From positions 868,001 through 932,000 of the forward strand of contig JAQOTA010000064.1 in assembly GCA_029532415.1 (NCBI GenBank): a stretch of DNA of 64,000 nucleotides, given 5' to 3'. Position 1 is the first letter of the stretch. The number at the start of each line of letters is the position of its first letter. Positions 1 to 11,969 of this stretch are shown here, in pieces. Both the position numbers and the translations under genes were made by a program. This DNA is from Marasmius tenuissimus (lineage: Eukaryota; Basidiomycota; Agaricomycetes; Agaricales; Marasmiaceae). The notes under the pieces are model-generated. The model made no database searches and was not told the origin of the DNA. It saw only the letters and a list, made by a program, of their open reading frames with translations.

Positions 1-1058
1 TGAGCCAAAGGACATGAAGGACATGAACACTATACGCCTGGTGAGTGTAGGCCGAGCTATCTATTGAGGAGAGGATTGATATGAAGCGCTTCAGCTTTGG
101 AAACATTTCTATGAAGGCTATTCGGCTCACAGGTAGGTTTGATGCGCACTAGGTATCAAGGTTTGACATTCCAAGGTTGATATCTAGGTCATCCCGGCTT
201 GTTCAGATGCTGGGATTGATGAGGGCAGAGATGCCAACTTTTATTCTGTATGAAGGTGGGAAGGGTTTTTGGGCGTGGTTTGTTGTAAAAGCTCACTACT
301 CGAGGTTCCCAGATTTAGTCAATGGAGACGAATTTATAGGTCGAGATTATGACACACAGCACCTTGTATATCAATACCTTTTAGCTACACATGTAAGTCC
401 TTCAGCCTGCATCTAAACACTTCTGACAGCGCCTTTAGCATGTCGCAGCCTCTGCGCTCCGTTCTGACAAATCGCTGGGGATTCCGGTGAGTTGGCTATT
501 CCGAGTCTTGGCGAGCTAAAAATAGTACAACAAGTTTCGTCGGAGTGGGAGGATTGGACGTTCAATCTCAAAACACGTTCTTGGCACTATGATGCCTCCG
601 CCTCCATCGAAGAACGAGTTTCTGAACGAAAGGCTACAGGATCACTCGGAGCAAAGACCACCGGGTTTGGGGTAAGCCAACAAGTTCCAGAACCATCACT
701 ATTCGGAGTTGGGCTTTTGTGCGTACCAGCCATTCCTGGTTCAAAGCTCGTCTGAATACTTGCATTAGGCGCCTTTCACAACAGAGAAATGAAGGAGCTG
801 AACGAGGCAGATGGCGTAGACTGGTCTGTTGATTCAGAACTAGAGGACGGGACGGATCATAAAGTTACATTCTCAGCAGTCGATACAGTCAGCGGCTGGG
901 AAGGAACGACACGGATATATCTGGAAGAGAGGGACAGCTCAACAGCCACGTATTTGGCCCAGTTCCTGGAGCTCGATACGGATAACATCGGTATGTATAC
1001 ATCTTGAAGTTTTATCTTCGCTTGATCCTGACCGAAATAACCATTTTGCAGCCGATGC

Positions 1059-2413
1059 GGAAATCAAGGCCAGGTTTCCTCAAAAACCAGGCAAAATACT
1101 TGAGTTTTCTCCTTACCTCGTACTTACCTTATTACAATGCGCTGACAGCTGTACTTGAGAGAACCTTGAGCAACGCGGTTGAGTCAAACTTGAGGGAGTG
1201 AGTGAGTCAAACTTAAGGGAGTGAACGAGGTGGCTCAAGGTCGATGTTGAGGCAGTAGATGAGGCAACTCAAACTGTGCTCAAGGATACCTCAACATTGA
1301 CCTTGAGGGAGTAAATGAGCTGACTCAACTTCACTCAAGCCGCGCTCAACAATGCTTCAAGGTTTGTCTCAAGTTAGGTTGGGCGAACACACATGAGAGG
1401 GTAGAATGAAATATATTGTATATGTTGTGTGAATACATAGGAGTGGCGAGTACACCACATAGTGAGGGCTGCCATTGTTCGATGTGAGCACTGTACAACG
1501 TGCAGGGCTTATGAAGTCAAGTGCTAACCTTGGGTTGGGCCAATTTCTGGCCAGGACAACATATTCGTTGACTGTGGAGAGATTGTAAGTAGCTGAACCA
1601 GACAGACAGAGAGGGAATATGTACCAGTAGGCAATTCGGCGGCGAGTGCGTATCCTGTGTTGTTGTTTATTTCTTCCTTTCTACACTACATTTCAGTGAG
1701 ATACAGAATGGAGGAGAGGGCTGGTTTATACATTACAGTGCTTCAAAACTATACATTGCATTAGAGCCACCGCAATATCAATATATCAATAGGCATTCAT
1801 TTAACTCAAACCATTCATCATGTTCCGTCCCACCTGTCCAAGTTTCAGAAACAAACAAGAATCAAGACAAAAAAAAAGACTCACAGCAACAAATGACTTC
1901 TGTCCTCATGAACCCTAAGCACTCCATCTTCAGGTGTATACAAAGCTCTGGGATGCCAAGTTGGAAGGGACTCTGAGGATAACAAAGACAATGCACCCAC
2001 TTTGTGGCAATTCATCGCTCAAGTTTGTACTTTCCTTTACTCATGTTCATGCTCTTGAGTCTCTTTATCATTCACTCAAGTCCACATTTTCCTTCACTCA
2101 AGTCCATTTTCCTCTTTGCTCAAGTCCATACTTTATGTATGCTCAAGTCTGACTTCTTCTCTCAAAGCTATTTATTCCCTACTCAATTTTCACTCAAGTT
2201 CCCTACCTACATTAGTACAGAGTGAATCTCAAGATTTCCTCAAGTCATTCCTTCAGATATTCGTCAAGTTAATACTCAATTTGATACTCAAGTTGAATCT
2301 GATTTTGAGATCTACTACTTGAGCAGCATACTTGAGGGTGAAAACTTAAGGTAGAGGGTCTAAGGAGCCTCAAGGATTTTGCCCTGATTTTGAAGGGAAG
2401 GTGGCTGTGGAGT
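1059..2413. mobile_element. Non-autonomous DNA transposon, about 1.35 kb, 9-bp target duplication
   Basis: The insertion sits in the last exon of copy A just behind its 3' splice site. AGCCGATGC occurs at 1050-1058 and again at 2414-2422. The paralogues B (near 19182) and C (near 33787) show the uninterrupted site, so they act as natural empty sites. The ends are imperfect inverted repeats: the inner part of the left end (AGGCAAAATACTTGAG) matches the complement of the right end (AGGGCAAAATCCTTGAG), and matching weakens towards the termini. Both subterminal regions are packed with CTCAAG/CTTGAG hexamers. No transposase is visible. The 9-bp duplication suggests a Mutator-like element; if the true duplication is 8 bp, a hAT MITE is the alternative. 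Confidence 0.7.
1190..1380. repeat. Subterminal CTCAAG/CTTGAG repeats, left side
   Basis: CTCAAG, CTTGAG and near variants recur every 15-30 bases, in both orientations, along the left arm of the insertion. A matching cluster occupies 2035-2350 on the right arm (mostly ACTCAAGTCC). Such subterminal hexamers are typical transposase-binding arrays of hAT and some Mutator elements; that role is inferred. Confidence 0.6.
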
Positions 2414-2501
2414 AGCCGATGCATCCTCACAGCGAGATATAAGCGTTCACTGGGCTTGACTGGCCAGGGTCAGTGGGATTTTCTTGTGGTTGAAGATGAG
2501 T

Positions 2502-3540
2502 AAAGTATATGAAAATGCATAGATTTAGGATGCTACTGGCTCTCGTTCTCCAATATTCCCACTCAAATTTCATTTTCATATATTGTGGTTCCCTTAACGA
2601 GCTGAAACATAACGATTCACAGCTCGGATTGATGTACTCACCGCTCTCGACGAGATTCACTGCAATGAACCAATCTCCCGCAAGTTTTGAGAGAATGGCT
2701 ATGAACTTCCACGAATCGCGGCTTTATTGAGGATTTGGGTATGACTTGAAGTATGCCCACTACAGTGAGTAAGTATGCATAAGTTCAGTTCTATTTCCAT
2801 CTCTTTTTTGTGACAGATTACAGCAAAGATACTATTAGTGAATCTGCCACATAATATCAGGATGACAGAGGGATTGTGTCGTATGATACTCGTAATGTCA
2901 TGTTCCTTATCGGGACCGTCTCGCCAACGTTATCCCTTCAACTCATGATTGTGGACATGTTTTTTGCACCGATGGTGAGCGACCTCTAAGTAAATCCTAT
3001 TTTTGACGTTCAAAATCTAAGTCAAAACATGCCACGAAACCCTTACTATGACTGACTGAGGATGGCAGAAAAGAAAGGCAAAACGCCACATACTCACGTG
3101 GCTAGCAATAACCGATTGGGTTGAACGCGGATTCGGATCGTAGGCGATGTATTTTGGCGTTGCTGTGAGTAAAGTTGAGAAACGTGAACGTGGACGGGTC
3201 CTTGTACCGTGCTATTTGAGGGTAGGACAAGTGGAAAGGAAAGGGTTGACGAGGTCAGTTCAATTTTTGAGCACGATATGGACAACTGAGATGTGGATAT
3301 GAACGAAATTTCTCAGACGATTGGCATTGCGTCGAGAGGATCTACTAAACTAGTCTAATGGAGTGACTTCCTCTCTTGAAAAATCATGGCTAGATCCACT
3401 GAGATTCACTCGAGCTCTCGCAATGTCATATTAGATATCGCGGCTCGGAGACAAACCGTTGAAGATGCTGGAAGGATACTGTAAAAGAGCAGCCGTATAC
3501 CTCATAACCAGCACACCCCTATCAACGGGAAAGAGGAAGA
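2502..3540. repeat. Downstream repeat block, first copy
   Basis: The sequence after copy A is closely matched by 19276-20200 after copy B; shared words include gaatctgccacataatatcagga and the tract around gtcatgttccttatcgggaccgtctcg. A more distant copy lies at about 9420-9960 (shared core gcggtgttttgcc-type tract on the minus strand). On the minus strand, copies 1 and 2 share a reading frame around 3110-3190 and 19870-19950 (THSNAKIHRLR versus THSAAKHNRLR), so this may be a decayed minus-strand gene. No product is recognised. Confidence 0.6.
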
Positions 3541-5582
3541 GGTCAGAGCATGACAGCACTAAGTATTACGTGACGTAGATACTCGAAACTATAGTCGAAT
3601 ATATTCAGTCTCTGCACATAAAAACGAGAGAGTAGAGCTCCTGCGGCGTGGATATTAAAGACTGCTTGGGACCCGCGACGATTATGGCGGTCTGAAGGCA
3701 AAGGGCTGAGTCGGTCCGGCCTTGCTCCCTGACGCCGTAGTAACAACCCTCTCATTATATGATTGCGTTGTGGCGTAACCATCAAATGGACTTCACACCC
3801 TTCCACCAAGGCTTGTACAAGCCAACAACGTGATTGGGCTTGCTGGCGTTGTTGTTATGCCTCTCATCTCACAGTCCGACTTACGCTAACAATGTCATCT
3901 GTTTCCCAACATTGCACCGAGCGGTAGGCATCTCATTTATTATTCTCACCCTCTCTGTATATTCAATCAAGTTCCAAACGAGTCAGGGGCTTGCTCTCTG
4001 ATCTCGAACCCTCTCGATACATTCGGTTTTAGTCCGGCTCTGCCGCTTTGTGCCCCTTTGCTGAATTACACGACATCACTCTGTGACGAGGAAAACGGTA
4101 CCAAGTCGGAGAATCAGGATATCGCCATGGTTTTTCATTACTCGAGTAACTGCACCCCCTAACATACTGATCGGCATTCTATAGACATCCGAGACCCTAG
4201 AGTCCGGTGAGGATCTCCCAACGACTTGGGCGCACAAACCACCAGTGACCATTCTCTGCATACGAAGCCGAGCCTTGGAACAAAGCTGCACAATTATCAT
4301 GAAAAAATGATGGAGTATGAAACAAGCAACATGGCCTAAGGCTAGTAGTGCTCACTTGAGAGCTGAGGGGAAGAGATAGATGGCTCGAGATAAACACTGG
4401 GCACTCGGCTCGCTTGAATTTGAAGAATGCGATAAAAGAGAAGGTAGTCATGCGTTACAGAACCGGCCATCACAGTTTGGGGACGACATACCCCAACAAA
4501 GCTGCTGTGCTCGCCAACAGAACAGCTGAGCGGGTTTCTACTGTACCTATGTTCAATCAAAACCCACTTTGAATAGCAACTATTATTATCAAGCATCTGA
4601 GAGAAGATGAGATCAGCTGAACTGCCTTATTTACCTTGAGGTCCTCACGGGTGGGAGCCATCTGTTGTAACAATCGGTTGCTGAGAATGTCAAGGTCATA
4701 GCTGGCTCACTGTTTCCCTTGTGGAGCTTTGTGTAAATTTGGTCCAACTTCATCTGTCTGTGGGTGAGGCGTAGAGTGTATCTGAATAGGTCTTTGTGAC
4801 TATATTGATCAAAGGATCAGCCGGCCTCTCTCTCACTGCATGACAAGCTCAACAAGCGGAATCAGCTTCTTTGGGGGGGAATACTTGAAGTTTCGGCTCG
4901 CTTTCAGGAGGAGAATGACAATTCGCTATTGATGTGCCTGCCCTCCTGGTGTATTCGGACCACTGTATCTCAGCATGACTGGACTCGTCACTCTGCTCAT
5001 TCGTTCACTACAACCCAATTGCCCCTGAGCCCCGCACAACTGCAAACTGTGTGCTCTTTTTAACTTATTTTTGATCATGTCAGTGTTCTCACGGGGTACT
5101 GCATCGGATATGATAGTCATCTGCAACAGTTGGTACAAGAAGTTGGGCTTGATACATCAGATAAATAGACAGATACGCGGGAAGGTCTTAGTAAGATATG
5201 CGGGGGTGTGAATACCGTACATATGAAGTACTTAGCCCGCCACGGCATATACTTACGAAGGCCCATCAACTCCCAGAGTTGCAAGACCCTTGATCAGCAC
5301 CGTCATGATCATCTCCTTTGTGCGATGTTCTTTGCTGCCTCCTTGAAATGGGTTCGCGGCTCCCAAGCACAGCGGAGCAAACCACCATATAAGTTGTTCT
5401 GTCAATGTAAAGTCTCGTTGTACATCCAAGATGATTCTCGATTCGAGGCTGTTCGTAGAGGCGTCCTTCGCTTCTTCGGTGCGTGAAGTTTACCTCGTTT
5501 CCCTTCGGAGAAAAAAAATACACTAAAACGGCGATATTGTTAGATTGAACTGTTTCTCTACGGCAAGTAGACGCGTCGAATC
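3541..5582. other. Stretch without a supportable gene
   Basis: Only short overlapping ORFs (up to about 130 codons) occur on both strands, with no recognisable motif or consistent exon pattern. A minus-strand series near 4080-4600 could be joined through plausible GT..AG introns, but nothing identifies it. I see no RNA gene or repeat here. Confidence 0.4.
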
Positions 5583-6966
5583 TTGCGGCACAATACCCCT
5601 TTGCCTCACGTCGCATCTTCTCAGGGTGTAATACCGTACTTTTTGTCATCGGGATCCGACTTCTGTGGAGCCAGAATTTTCACCACGTGTTTACGTTTTC
5701 ACATCGTTTCAACAATTACTCTGTTCATACTTGCAACATTATCAGCAGTCAACCTAGCTATACAAACAAGCGCTATAATGGGACAGTGGTCTAGGGTCAA
5801 TCCAGCGATGTCCAGGTGACTACCCACTATCCAACGTCAAATGTGGGGTGGAGTCTGACTTTCTTTCTAAACGGGCAGTGCAATTGGCTACGTAGTTATA
5901 CAACTCTCATCGTACGTATTGCCCACTGTCTCACAAGGCACTGGAAATGACTTGTCAATAACCACAGTCTCAACGCATTCGTCATCTTGGTGAGTTCCTT
6001 TGATCTTCGTCTTACGGACATCACCTGGCCTGAAACGCGATTGCACCCAGGTTTATCGTTGCTACCACATCTGTAATCGTTCTCTCAAAGCCATTGCCCT
6101 CCCTGTTATATTCATTCTTATTCAGACCGGTATGTCATTATTGCATCTGTGCCTTGAAAGAACCCTCAAGGCTTCATGCAGGAGCTTACTATGCCAAGTT
6201 CGGAGAAATGAACAAATTGATCTTTGCTACCGGTGCAAGGGATAGCCTGCCTATCGGTACCCTGGTCACTGTTGCTATCTTTGTAGTCTGCGAGATTGTC
6301 AGTAACTTGTTGCTTACTTCAACGATTGGTGCGAGCTTGAATCATATACTTATACTATATTGGCAAGTCCTGATCTTGTTCCTTTTAGCACTCAAAATAT
6401 GGTTTACCATTCGCAGCCTTGAAACCACACCAAGTCGTTCCTATCGTCCGCCCTACAACCATGTCATCACAATAATGTGGGGAGTAAATGCAAATCTTGA
6501 TAAAATTGCTGACACCCTTGTGCAGAGTCGAGTCCGGGTTTATTATGCTAGCAGACTACACTATCTTTGCCGGACTGCTCCTTGATAACGGTACCAGCGG
6601 TAAATGGACTACGGCTCTCTCTATTCTCGGAGCAATGTCAGCACAGATATCTGTCAGTTTTGTCTCTGCAGACCATCCCGCTCACTGTTTCCTCGTGCTA
6701 AACAGTCACTGTAGGCCCTTGTCCCCCTCTTAATCATTGTTCGAATTGGGCTTGGCCGTTCATTTGAGGAACGCCCCCGGCATATAACTATGGCTCGTGA
6801 TACGTTCCGCTCTGAAGGAAGATCTCAGCCTCTGCGGATTAACCATCAGTTGTCAACGTTTAGAGCCACGCGGGAGACTGATCAAAACTCTGGAATGGAT
6901 ATTGCCCTCCAAAGTTCTCAGCATCTACAGGATGAAGAAAGTGGCACCAAAATGGACATACTGTAG
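5583..6966 (+). CDS. Multi-spanning membrane protein, Agaricomycete-type, eight or more exons
   Basis: Likely exons are 5583-5815 (5' limit uncertain), 5879-5911, 5968-5989, 6051-6129, 6182-6328, 6368-6476, 6526-6652 and 6715-6966. Phases join without a stop, and the product ends with a hydrophilic tail (GRSFEERPRHITMARDTF..GTKMDIL). Hydrophobic segments include STITLFILATLSAVNLAI, SLKAIALPVIFILIQT, GTLVTVAIFVVCEIV, VLILFLLALKIWFTI, ESGFIMLADYTIFAGLLL and ALVPLLIIVRIGLG. The order (VYRCYHICNRSLK loop, then the ESGF helix, then an arginine-rich end) resembles a large family of uncharacterised 6-7 TM basidiomycete membrane proteins; this is recalled, not searched. Upstream, at 5620-5690, another TM-like stretch (NTVLFVIGIRLLW) lies in a different frame next to a TTTT run, so the N terminus may be frameshifted or have an unresolved intron. 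The 39-nt intron ending in AAG (6329-6367) is the weakest junction. Confidence 0.68.
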
Positions 6967-7374
6967 TTGCTGTTGAGGAAGACGGTTTGAGCGAGTTCAC
7001 CTCTCGCTAGAGGGAGTCAGACGGATGATAGTGGGGAAAAGAAGCAAGAAAACAATCAAATTTGTTATCTGAACTATGCTGTACTTAAATCTTACGAAAT
7101 AACAAATTGGCACACCGGAATAAGGTTGGCGCAGCCGACGCAACCTTCAACAATGATATACGTACTGGTCAGAATATTCAATATAGCCTTCTATGTACTT
7201 ACGGGAGTACAGTTAAGCCAAGCCTGCAAGAGTTGCCTATCTTTGAGACTCGGTAAAGCTTCGGGGCCTTCAAGATGATTTCTCGATATGTTGTGGCTCA
7301 GAGCAACAACCATTACAGATCAATCCTGTCAAGATACCTCACAATATTGATAGGGATTTTATTTCCGGTATATA

Positions 7375-7851
7375 ATGTACAATATAGATCTCTCTCCTTC
7401 CAGCGCCACGATTGATACTCCGGGGAGGAAAGGCAGGATATATATCCTGCCGCTTGACCTGGCCCTCCCCCCTATCAGGTATTCCTCAACCTTGCAAACT
7501 GGGTTTAAGTTTGGAAGATCCGGTAGCAGCGCTCATTCAACACAGTGTTTGTTACTAGAGCTGGAACGTCGAACACAATTGCATTGTACTGCACTGGTAG
7601 AGGTGAATCGTGCTCAAGTGACCGCCCGGCATTATCACGTTGACCATTCCTTGAGCGTTAACATTTTATTACTCGATTCTCCTTCAATTGCCGTTGTTGA
7701 AGTACTTCGTTGCTTCGTCGACGACCTGTACTCATCACCGACTCATATTTCGATCACATATGAATTTTACCCACGTTCGACGCTTGGTCGTACTGACCTA
7801 TTTCAATCAATCTATATATCGCACTTCACGGGTCCCTTGACACACGTATAA
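7375..7851 (+). CDS. Unknown ORF of 158 codons, probably a gene remnant
   Basis: An uninterrupted ORF beginning MYNIDLSPSSATIDTPGRKG, with no recognised domain and no signal peptide. At DNA level, 7480-7760 resembles 36695-37020 upstream of copy D (shared tracts near gcaaactgggt and ttcatcgacgac). There the reading frame is not preserved, so the ORF may be an accident within a decayed repeat. No neighbour suggests a function. Confidence 0.25.
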   Translation: MYNIDLSPSSATIDTPGRKGRIYILPLDLALPPIRYSSTLQTGFKFGRSGSSAHSTQCLLLELERRTQLHCTALVEVNRAQVTARHYHVDHSLSVNILLLDSPSIAVVEVLRCFVDDLYSSPTHISITYEFYPRSTLGRTDLFQSIYISHFTGPLTHV

Positions 7852-8369
7852 AATTTTGTTCAGTCACGTAATCACCAGGGGTTCATATCTATTCATACGA
7901 ATTGTCCCGGTATGTGACAAGTTTCCAGAATTCATTATTCTCAGCGAGTTTTATCATAGTTCGATCAATCCCCCGCTTGATTTTCTCGCTCGTAGCGTTT
8001 CGAGTACCGCAAATCAAAGATGTTTCAAAGCACGGTTACCCGTAGAGCCACAATCTGGACCAAAGCTGAGACGTATGACTTACTGAACTTCATTAGTCCT
8101 TGAAGCCTTGATTACATTCGTCGCTCGTGGAACAGATGGATTAGTGGTGGGGGAAGATATGGGAAAGGATGATTTGAGAGCACCCAGGCGAGTACTGACA
8201 GTGAGAATGACTTTTTAGTGATGGAACGTGTTGAGCATCCGCAAGTCACGAGAGAATGGCTTTAAACATTTGACAACACAGCCCAGTTGAGAATTTGGGC
8301 CCGGACTAGAGCGCGCCTACCATAGCTGGCAGGTTTCCTCCTTGGAACAACGAATCACGTTGTAAATAC

Positions 8370-9295
8370 CACTGGGGGCATTTTGATGTCAGATTCCACC
8401 TGTATGTAACATGTCATATTGTGGTCATATACAGTAGGACCTCTGTGACTGAGAAAAGGATGAAATAAGAACTTTCTGATTATTTTTTGCACATAACTGC
8501 AGTTTGATATATGACAACGGTCTGGGGTTGGAGGTGGGACAAGCACTGATGTAAATATAAGGAAGCTGGAGGTGCTGGGTCCAACGGGCACGCGCAATTT
8601 GGCATAGTTACACTAGCCAGGGCATTTCTCTGTCTGGAGCAGGCTCGGCGGCCCGTACTCAGTGGCGAACTGGGAAGTGCTCAGACAAAAACTGCTACTG
8701 TCGCTGGTTTCCTTCATGCAACACAGGCAAGAGCGCGGCAAGAACGCCGGTGTAATAGCATCAGTGATCACAGTGGCGTTGATGCCCAACATAATCCCGT
8801 ACAGGACCACCGGGCTCACAAACAAAATTCTAGTACCTTCAAAGTTCAAACTTTTTGATTTTGCAATTCTCTGATTGACCTTGATTATTACACCACCTTC
8901 AAGCATCCTGCGACTAAGTTGGTTAGTGCTACGAGGAAGATGAGCTCAATCGCCTACAACGGCTAGTCCTGAGCGAGGTTGGACCAGTTCAAAAGCCGAA
9001 GCCACTGCCAAGGAAAATGCAGTCCACCGGGATATGCCGACGATGCTTGGTCCTATAGTTACACCGCGTTCTGATTCCTCTTCAGCCCAAAATGCCACCC
9101 AACAGTAGACCAAACCCGAATCAAACAATAAGTCACTGCTTGTGCCTGCAATCCACTTCCTAGCTTTTCTCCCGCTCAGAATGACTACAGTTTATTACAA
9201 AAACTGTCCAGTTCAGTCATAGTGGCCCTATCATACTTGACTGATATATGATATGTTATATACAGGTGGAATCTGACATCAAAATGCCCCCAGTG
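8370..9295. mobile_element. CACTG-ended element (CACTA/EnSpm-like), 926 bp
   Basis: The left end starts CACTGGGGGCATTTTGATGT at 8370. The right end is its exact reverse complement, ending at 9295. The inverted repeat is perfect for 36 bp and continues with scattered mismatches for about 15 more. TAC lies directly outside both ends (8367-8369 and 9296-9298), a 3-bp target duplication. CACTA/CACTG termini with 3-bp duplications are the hallmark of the CACTA (EnSpm) superfamily. No transposase is seen, so it is non-autonomous. The interior holds minus-strand hydrophobic ORFs (8613-8906 and 8946-9128, including SGLVYCWVAFWA) that may derive from a host membrane gene. Confidence 0.75.
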
Positions 9296-9419
9296 TACCG
9301 TGAAAAGGCCCAGAGTATATCTGCAACAAAATATTAGGACCAAGAGAGAATGTACCTTGATCATACCCGTGACACCGAGTTTCTCATCCAGCCTCTTTTG
9401 CAGAATCATTATTCCTCCG

Positions 9420-9960
9420 GCTCATAATTGTGACGATGGTTTCCGCACCGGTGGCGAGTACCCCTCGAATTGTGATCGACTCCAAGCGGAATCAGGCCTC
9501 TGGTGCTCGCGTGCAGCAGAAGAGAAAGGCAAAACACCGCATAGGCGGCTAGGAAACAACCGATCGGGTCAGATTCTAGCTTTGAGCTTGAATCCGAGTG
9601 TTATGTGGTGGATATTGGCGTGATTTTGGGGCAACAGTGGAAACAGTTGATATAAAGGAGGCACAGTACCGTGCTATTAGTTGAGGTTAGTGATAATGGG
9701 AAGAATGGGAAGAAAGGGTTTGACGAGGTAGACTCGAGAACGGCATGAAGGATTGTAACGCGGGTGTTGATGAGGGGACTGAGAGCTTTGAACCTCGATA
9801 AGCATTCCATCGAGCAAGTGATGTTTGTGAACCAGGTGGCAGCGGGAGAGAGTACGGAAAGTGCATTGTAGGGGCCAAGAATAGAGGGAAGAAAGCTACC
9901 TCTCTTGCAGTATTGTGGACCGCGTGTCTATAGCGAAATTTTGCTTCGAATGAGGCCCGT
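9420..9960. repeat. Downstream repeat block, divergent copy
   Basis: This segment is a diverged relative of 2502-3540 and 19276-20200. The shared order is a gtgacgatgg-type tract, the aaggcaaaacaccgcata tract, the gacgaggt tract and a gcattccatcgagca tract. No copy of the A-D family lies next to it, so the block can occur without its usual neighbour. Minus-strand ORFs (9601-9810, 9687-9878) are serine/proline rich and not recognised. Confidence 0.45.
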
Positions 9961-11969
9961 AGCCATAAATGTTCGTGAAAATTGAATGATACTTAGAGGA
10001 GTTGACTACTTACTCAGATATCGTTAGTGATGCACACTAGGAGTGCCGAAAGCCCGGCACGTCAGTGCCAAACAAGTCTCCCATCCACAAGTCGCGAGTC
10101 AACATGCACCTTAACTCCTGAGTACCGCAATCGAGACGGGCCATAAATCGGTTATCACTCTCGGTGCAACTTGCCGATAATGATTTTATGATCCCTTATA
10201 TCACGGGCTGACCGTGTATTAGCCCAAAATGAATCCCTCAATTGAAATAACGGATCAAAACAAGGTCAAAAAAGCAATTCCAAGAGCTCTCGAGTATGAA
10301 CAACCGCTACAGAAGGTCCAATACTTCAATAGGCGTGTCTCAGGCTGACAAATAAAAATCATAACTGCTATCTTTACCTTCCGTGTCTTCACCTCAGACG
10401 GCAGGTTTTGGGTGCTTGTGGACCCACATAACCCACCATAGTGCTTTTGCCGATGTGCTTGCATAAATAATATGCCAATATATCAACTTCGCTTATAGAA
10501 TATCTTGCATTAGCCGGCATTTTGGCGTGTGAGGTCCGACTCGCCGTTAGCGAGTGATGGGGGACAGGTCAAAAGTGATAACCGATTTATAGCCAGCTGG
10601 ATTGCGGTACCTGAGAGCCTTTGAGCGACGAGGATAAGACGATTGTTTGAGGAACGAGCTTTGGGCGGATCGAGAACGTGGGTCATTCGAGCTCAATTGT
10701 GGGGTCATGTTGATCCTAGGTTCTTGAGATACGGCGGAGTAGGAGCTGAGAAAAACAATCCACAGAAACCGAGGCAGTCGTTCTGTTTTATGAGCGTCCG
10801 GACTTCATCTGTGAACTATCGGGCCAAACTGTGAGAGGCCTTCAAGCACAAGAAAGGGGAAATCGCGGTCCAGCAGCACGAAAGCCCCATGAGCAAACCA
10901 GTTGAACTTGTCCAGGGCCGGTACGGGAATTTAGACGTCTCCGAGTCATAGGAGTAAGCGAGAAGAATCATGGTGAGTATAATCGAGTTATGAATGGCAA
11001 CAGTTAAGGTTGATATTGAAGCTTTCTGCGTAGTGAATGAACTTGAAAAGGGTTACACTCAAAAATTTGTCCGGAGCCGGCTGAGACCTGACTGAGGTGC
11101 TCTGGAGTAATGAAAGCTAGTTGTCAGGGAAAAGCGTTGACGTGGAAAATGTGAGCGAGCCCGCGGTAACATCAGTGTTGGGGAATCAGGGTATTTAGAT
11201 ACTGGACGGCCAGATTGGGAAGCCGGGAGAGAATGATTGGGGAAGGAAGAAAAAGGAATAGCGAATGGCTCGGGAGATCTAGACTTTGCCTCTGCTGCTT
11301 GCACGGGTCGATGAGCACAAACTAGCTATGAGGCCCAGATTTGGAGTGGTAGGTGCGATTTACGGTGAATGACAGAGCGGAGAGACCTGAATTTAAGATC
11401 TTCGTGAGTGCTGAGGAGAAAAGGGTCAGGCTTGGTGACCGACGGACCTCCGAGGCCAAGTCAAAGCCAAGTGGCATGACGTCATATCGGAAGCATGGAG
11501 AAAATCGAAGCATTCTCGTTTCCCACGTTGCTTTTCTGCACACGACAACGACAATGATCCAAAGGAAGATTAATTCTCCCTCTCATCCTCTTTCCATCTG
11601 TTTTTGAAGAAGACGCAGCGTCTGGAAGTCTGGAGACTTGAGTAGGGGTTTGGATGGATAACGAGACGTCGCACTCATCGGATTGAAACAGTGTATGGCA
11701 AGACTTCTGAAGACCAGAGAAATGAGCATTGAGTCGACAATGGATGCGTGGCTCGCATATCTTGATCTTCCTATGTTGATTATGTGTTTGTGTAAGCTCA
11801 AGTGACCAACGGTACGGTACTGCCTTCAACTACAAGTGACGCCACCATCGAGCGATACTTCAAGCCAGTCCAGCCAACTATAGTCGCGGTGGACACAAAA
11901 CCCCGGTATAACCGGCGGCCACGAATAGCAACATAGGCCTACAAAACATCTACCGACTTTCCCGCCCAC
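9961..11969. other. Stretch without a supportable gene
   Basis: Short ORFs occur on both strands. The longest, 11482-11829 on the minus strand (115 codons), has no recognisable motif. The tract 11590-11690 (ggataacgagac.. and ..cggattgaaacag) has a diverged second copy at 63600-63665, so at least part of it is repeated DNA. Confidence 0.4.

Larger units (their letters stand above)
1..2501 (+). pseudogene. Family copy A, broken and cut by the window start
   Basis: This is the first of four paralogues. Its 5' end lies outside the window. Visible are the end of exon 2 (1-40), exon 3 (95-132, 38 nt), exon 4 (188-392, 205 nt, with VQMLGLMRAEMPTFIL), micro-exon 5 (439-486, 48 nt) and the start of exon 6 (from 534, DWTFNLKTRSWHYDASAS). 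The acceptor of intron 5 has lost its CAG|G form (caacaAg at 530-534). Just after the DASAS motif, near 612, the sequence jumps to the far C-terminal exons, deleting most of the core. The exon at 778-990 (VDTVSGWEGTTRIYLEERDS) is readable. The last exon is interrupted by a transposon-like insertion (1059-2413) and resumes at 2414-2501, again frameshifted. It is clearly a pseudogene. Confidence 0.85.

Noticed and set aside
5266..5649. Minus-strand ORF of 127 codons
   Set aside because: It overlaps the plus-strand membrane gene, has no recognisable motif, and its composition looks like a shadow frame.
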